Source: Lophius americanus
Taxonomy: Eukaryota; Chordata; Actinopteri; Lophiiformes; Lophiidae
NCBI GenBank assembly: GCA_037951165.1
Contig: JBBDHG010000127.1
Coordinates: 1,606,501-1,670,500, forward strand
Direction: 5' to 3'
Length of the DNA stretch: 64,000 bases
The notes beneath the pieces are model-generated. The model was not told the origin of the DNA and did no database searches. It saw only the letters and a program-made list of their open reading frames with translations. The translations under genes and the position numbers were made by a program. Of the stretch, positions 62,293 through 64,000 are shown one piece after another (position 1 is the first letter of the stretch; every line of letters begins with the position of its first letter).

Positions 62293-62714
62293 CCTCCCCA
62301 CGAAACACGGTCAAACTCACTCTAAACATTACTAACCTCTTACACAATATATTGGATATAATACAATGGTCATACAATTTATACTCAGTAGGAAATAGAT
62401 TTTCCTTCGCTCATCTCCACCACACTCCCACACACCGGAAGAAGAAGAATGCTGACAATAGCAGCACAATTCCAATAATTTCAATATTTTTTAACAGACA
62501 TTTGTAAAAAGTCTTTGACAGATTTTAGTTAGTGTAAAAAAATAAAAATAAAAATGTATACATATGTATTTTTTACATTTATTTTATTTGATTGATTTAT
62601 TGATAAAATACATTAATAGATTATAATAGATAAATAATTGGAATAAATATTTTTATTTTTATTGTTTCATCATTAATACAAATAAACAAAATAACGTATA
62701 GATACATCAGTCAC

Positions 62715-62865
62715 TAAATTGCCCGTAGGTGTGAGTGTGAATGGTTGTTTATGTATTGACCCTGTGATGGCGTTTGAGGTTACTGCCTTCCCTAATGCCG
62801 GCTAAAATAGGCTCCACCCCCCTGCCACCCTGCACGAGATAAGCGGTTGCAGAAAATTGATTGCG
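62715..62865 (+). mobile_element. L2-type (Maui-like) LINE 3' fragment
   Basis: 'TGTGAGTGTGAATGGTTGTTT', 'GACCCTGTGATGG', 'GCTAAAATAGGCTCCACCCC' and 'GAGATAAGCGGTTGCAGAAAA' follow in order. These are the hallmark words of the widespread teleost repeat that ends 'GGGATAGGCTCCAGCCCCC...CGGATAAGCGGTTACAGAAAATGGATG', the end of an L2-clade element. Only the terminal ~150 bases are present, so it is a truncated insertion. Confidence 0.7.
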
Positions 62866-64000
62866 TTTCTTGCTGTTAACTAAAATGTCATGTTTGTTCT
62901 TTCATTTCAGTAATTTTCAAAAGACTTGATGAGGTGAAATCATTTTACTTATTATGATTTATCTATAACCTTTATTGAACCAGCATGTCCTGGACGATGC
63001 AGCACACTATTACCCAATATTAAATTAATTTTTACTGCAAAAATTGAAAAACACTTTTGAAGCAGGAACATTTTCTCTCTCCCCTGTCTTTTCTAAATAT
63101 CTTGCAACCTCCACTATTTTTCTTGACCTCTTTGGGGTCTTGCCCATAGCCTTACACGCTTCTGGACATCTAAATTCTTTCTCTTTTAGGTCATATATGT
63201 AAGATAAGAGCTACAAAATGTCCAACTAATGAGTTGATTTATCCTCCAGGGATTTATTTCATTTTTGTAGTTTTTGGATATCCTAAGTCAAAAAAGTCAA
63301 AGGTTTTAGAGCAAGTGTTTCCTATTTCTCTATTATTTTGTCTAAACTTTTTAGATTTATCTTGCAACACCTTGGGACACACTCTGACCCGGAGATTGGG
63401 ATTTATTGTCATAGCACATGTTTCTAGGTACGAGAGAATTATTTGAAAAACAAGGGGATTTTTTTACTTGATTATTAATAAAATACATTTTACACTTATT
63501 TATTGGCCTATACACCGATAAATTAAAATTCTTCCTGCATTGTGTCCGACCTGCAGATCTCACACAGTGGCTGGTTACCAAAGCCACCTCCTTGACCCCA
63601 AAGTCCCCTCTCACTCCGCATGTAGCTTCCCTTCTGCTGGTCCAGTGTGGAACAGCTAGAGGTCAGGAAGTTCTGCTCATGCCATGTTCGTGTGTGTGGG
63701 TGTCTGTTTGTGTGTGTGTGTGCGCGCATGTATGCTGAGGTGAAGGCACAGTTGGGCATATGGTGAATGCAGTAACCTGGGCATAAGGATAAGACTTGAA
63801 GCTTGTGTCTGTCGCACTAGAGCCTGTCCAACTGATAAAGGTTAGGATCTAACCACACGCTGCCATTCCAGGAAAAGCGCAGGTCATGGCCAGGACCAGG
63901 CATGAGATAGTCCCCCATCTGCAACAGGGGGATAAACAGTCATCTGCATTTGCCAGTTGAAACAAAGAAGGGTGACCACTTGTTTGGAGAGGATATGGTA

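Larger units (their letters stand above)
59169..62437 (-). mobile_element. Internally deleted Tx1-clade LINE
   Basis: Minus-strand order: 5' region (62437-62293), ORF1 with a CCHC knuckle, ORF2 with endonuclease and C-terminal parts, then a 3' tail with an ATT-repeat end (59219-59195). Hallmarks are the ORF1 start 'RLVPPSSSSVEQVLMSVGDQ' and 'MKCFKCGDVGHERVACPH', the ORF2 start 'VVSLNINGGR', and the C-terminal 'WRVLYKPPVEKRMGDLQ' and 'VEHTY'. This is the layout of Tx1-type elements of the L1 superfamily in fish and frogs. Intact elements are about 6 kb or more; this one is about 3.2 kb because internal segments are missing. GAA repeats abut both ends. Frameshifts are also present, so it is inactive. 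Confidence 0.8.
53409..64000 (+). other. tenm2 intron after exon C, window end
   Basis: The next exon should begin with residues following the membrane helix (teneurin-2 AMHLLGLNWQ-like), but nothing like this appears before 64000, so the intron exceeds 10.5 kb. It contains SINE pieces (53.77 and 55.24 kb), a dispersed repeat copy (54.5 kb), microsatellites, a purine-biased stretch (57.64-58.25 kb), a Tx1 LINE (59.2-62.44 kb) and an L2-type tail (62.7 kb). The segment 55.8-57.6 kb shows nothing recognisable, and 62.87-64.0 kb likewise. Confidence 0.8.

Overview
This is vertebrate nuclear DNA, almost certainly from a ray-finned (teleost) fish. Almost all of it is intron. It carries dense dinucleotide microsatellites and fish-type retroelements: a Tx1-clade LINE, an L1-like LINE, tRNA-derived SINEs and an L2-type tail. 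The only host coding sequence I can support is three consecutive plus-strand exons of one gene, at 28379-28585, 38167-38398 and 53170-53408. Their translation and splice phases (1-1, 1-2, 2-1) join without a break. They match the proline-rich intracellular domain and single transmembrane helix of a teneurin, closest to TENM2 (tenm2).

Layout. 1-28378 is upstream intron (or 5' region) of tenm2. It holds a probable MITE (about 1480-2068), several microsatellites, and a decayed minus-strand L1-like LINE spread over about 24.05-27.42 kb with younger insertions inside it. Exon A (28379-28585) encodes a Ser/Pro-rich intracellular segment. A 9.58 kb intron follows, with a 39-unit TG microsatellite and one copy of a dispersed repeat family. 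Exon B (38167-38398) encodes the SH3-ligand-like proline stretch and a conserved intracellular block. A 14.77 kb intron follows, with a tRNA-derived SINE, an unidentified minus-strand reading frame near 38.5-38.95 kb and another copy of the dispersed family. Exon C (53170-53408) encodes the juxtamembrane segment and the whole transmembrane helix. The last 10.6 kb is the next intron. It holds SINE scraps, a strongly purine-biased stretch, a 37-unit GAA tract and an internally deleted minus-strand Tx1-type LINE (about 59.2-62.44 kb) bounded on both sides by GAA repeats.

How it works together. Teneurin-2 is a type II membrane adhesion protein, so these exons give its cytoplasmic tail and membrane anchor. 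The extracellular EGF, beta-propeller, YD-shell and toxin-like C-terminal regions lie downstream of the window, and the initiator methionine lies upstream. The transposon material looks inactive: frameshifts, stops and internal deletions are visible.

The most notable non-gene signals are: a family of about six related non-coding repeats dispersed through the introns in both orientations, several with a hairpin at the same relative place; a Tx1 LINE missing its reverse-transcriptase core and apparently lodged in a GAA microsatellite; and a perfect 23-bp-arm hairpin at 26.8 kb. I saw no CRISPR array, rRNA, intact tRNA or clear promoter. All family identifications rest on recalled consensus features and by-eye translation, not on database searches.
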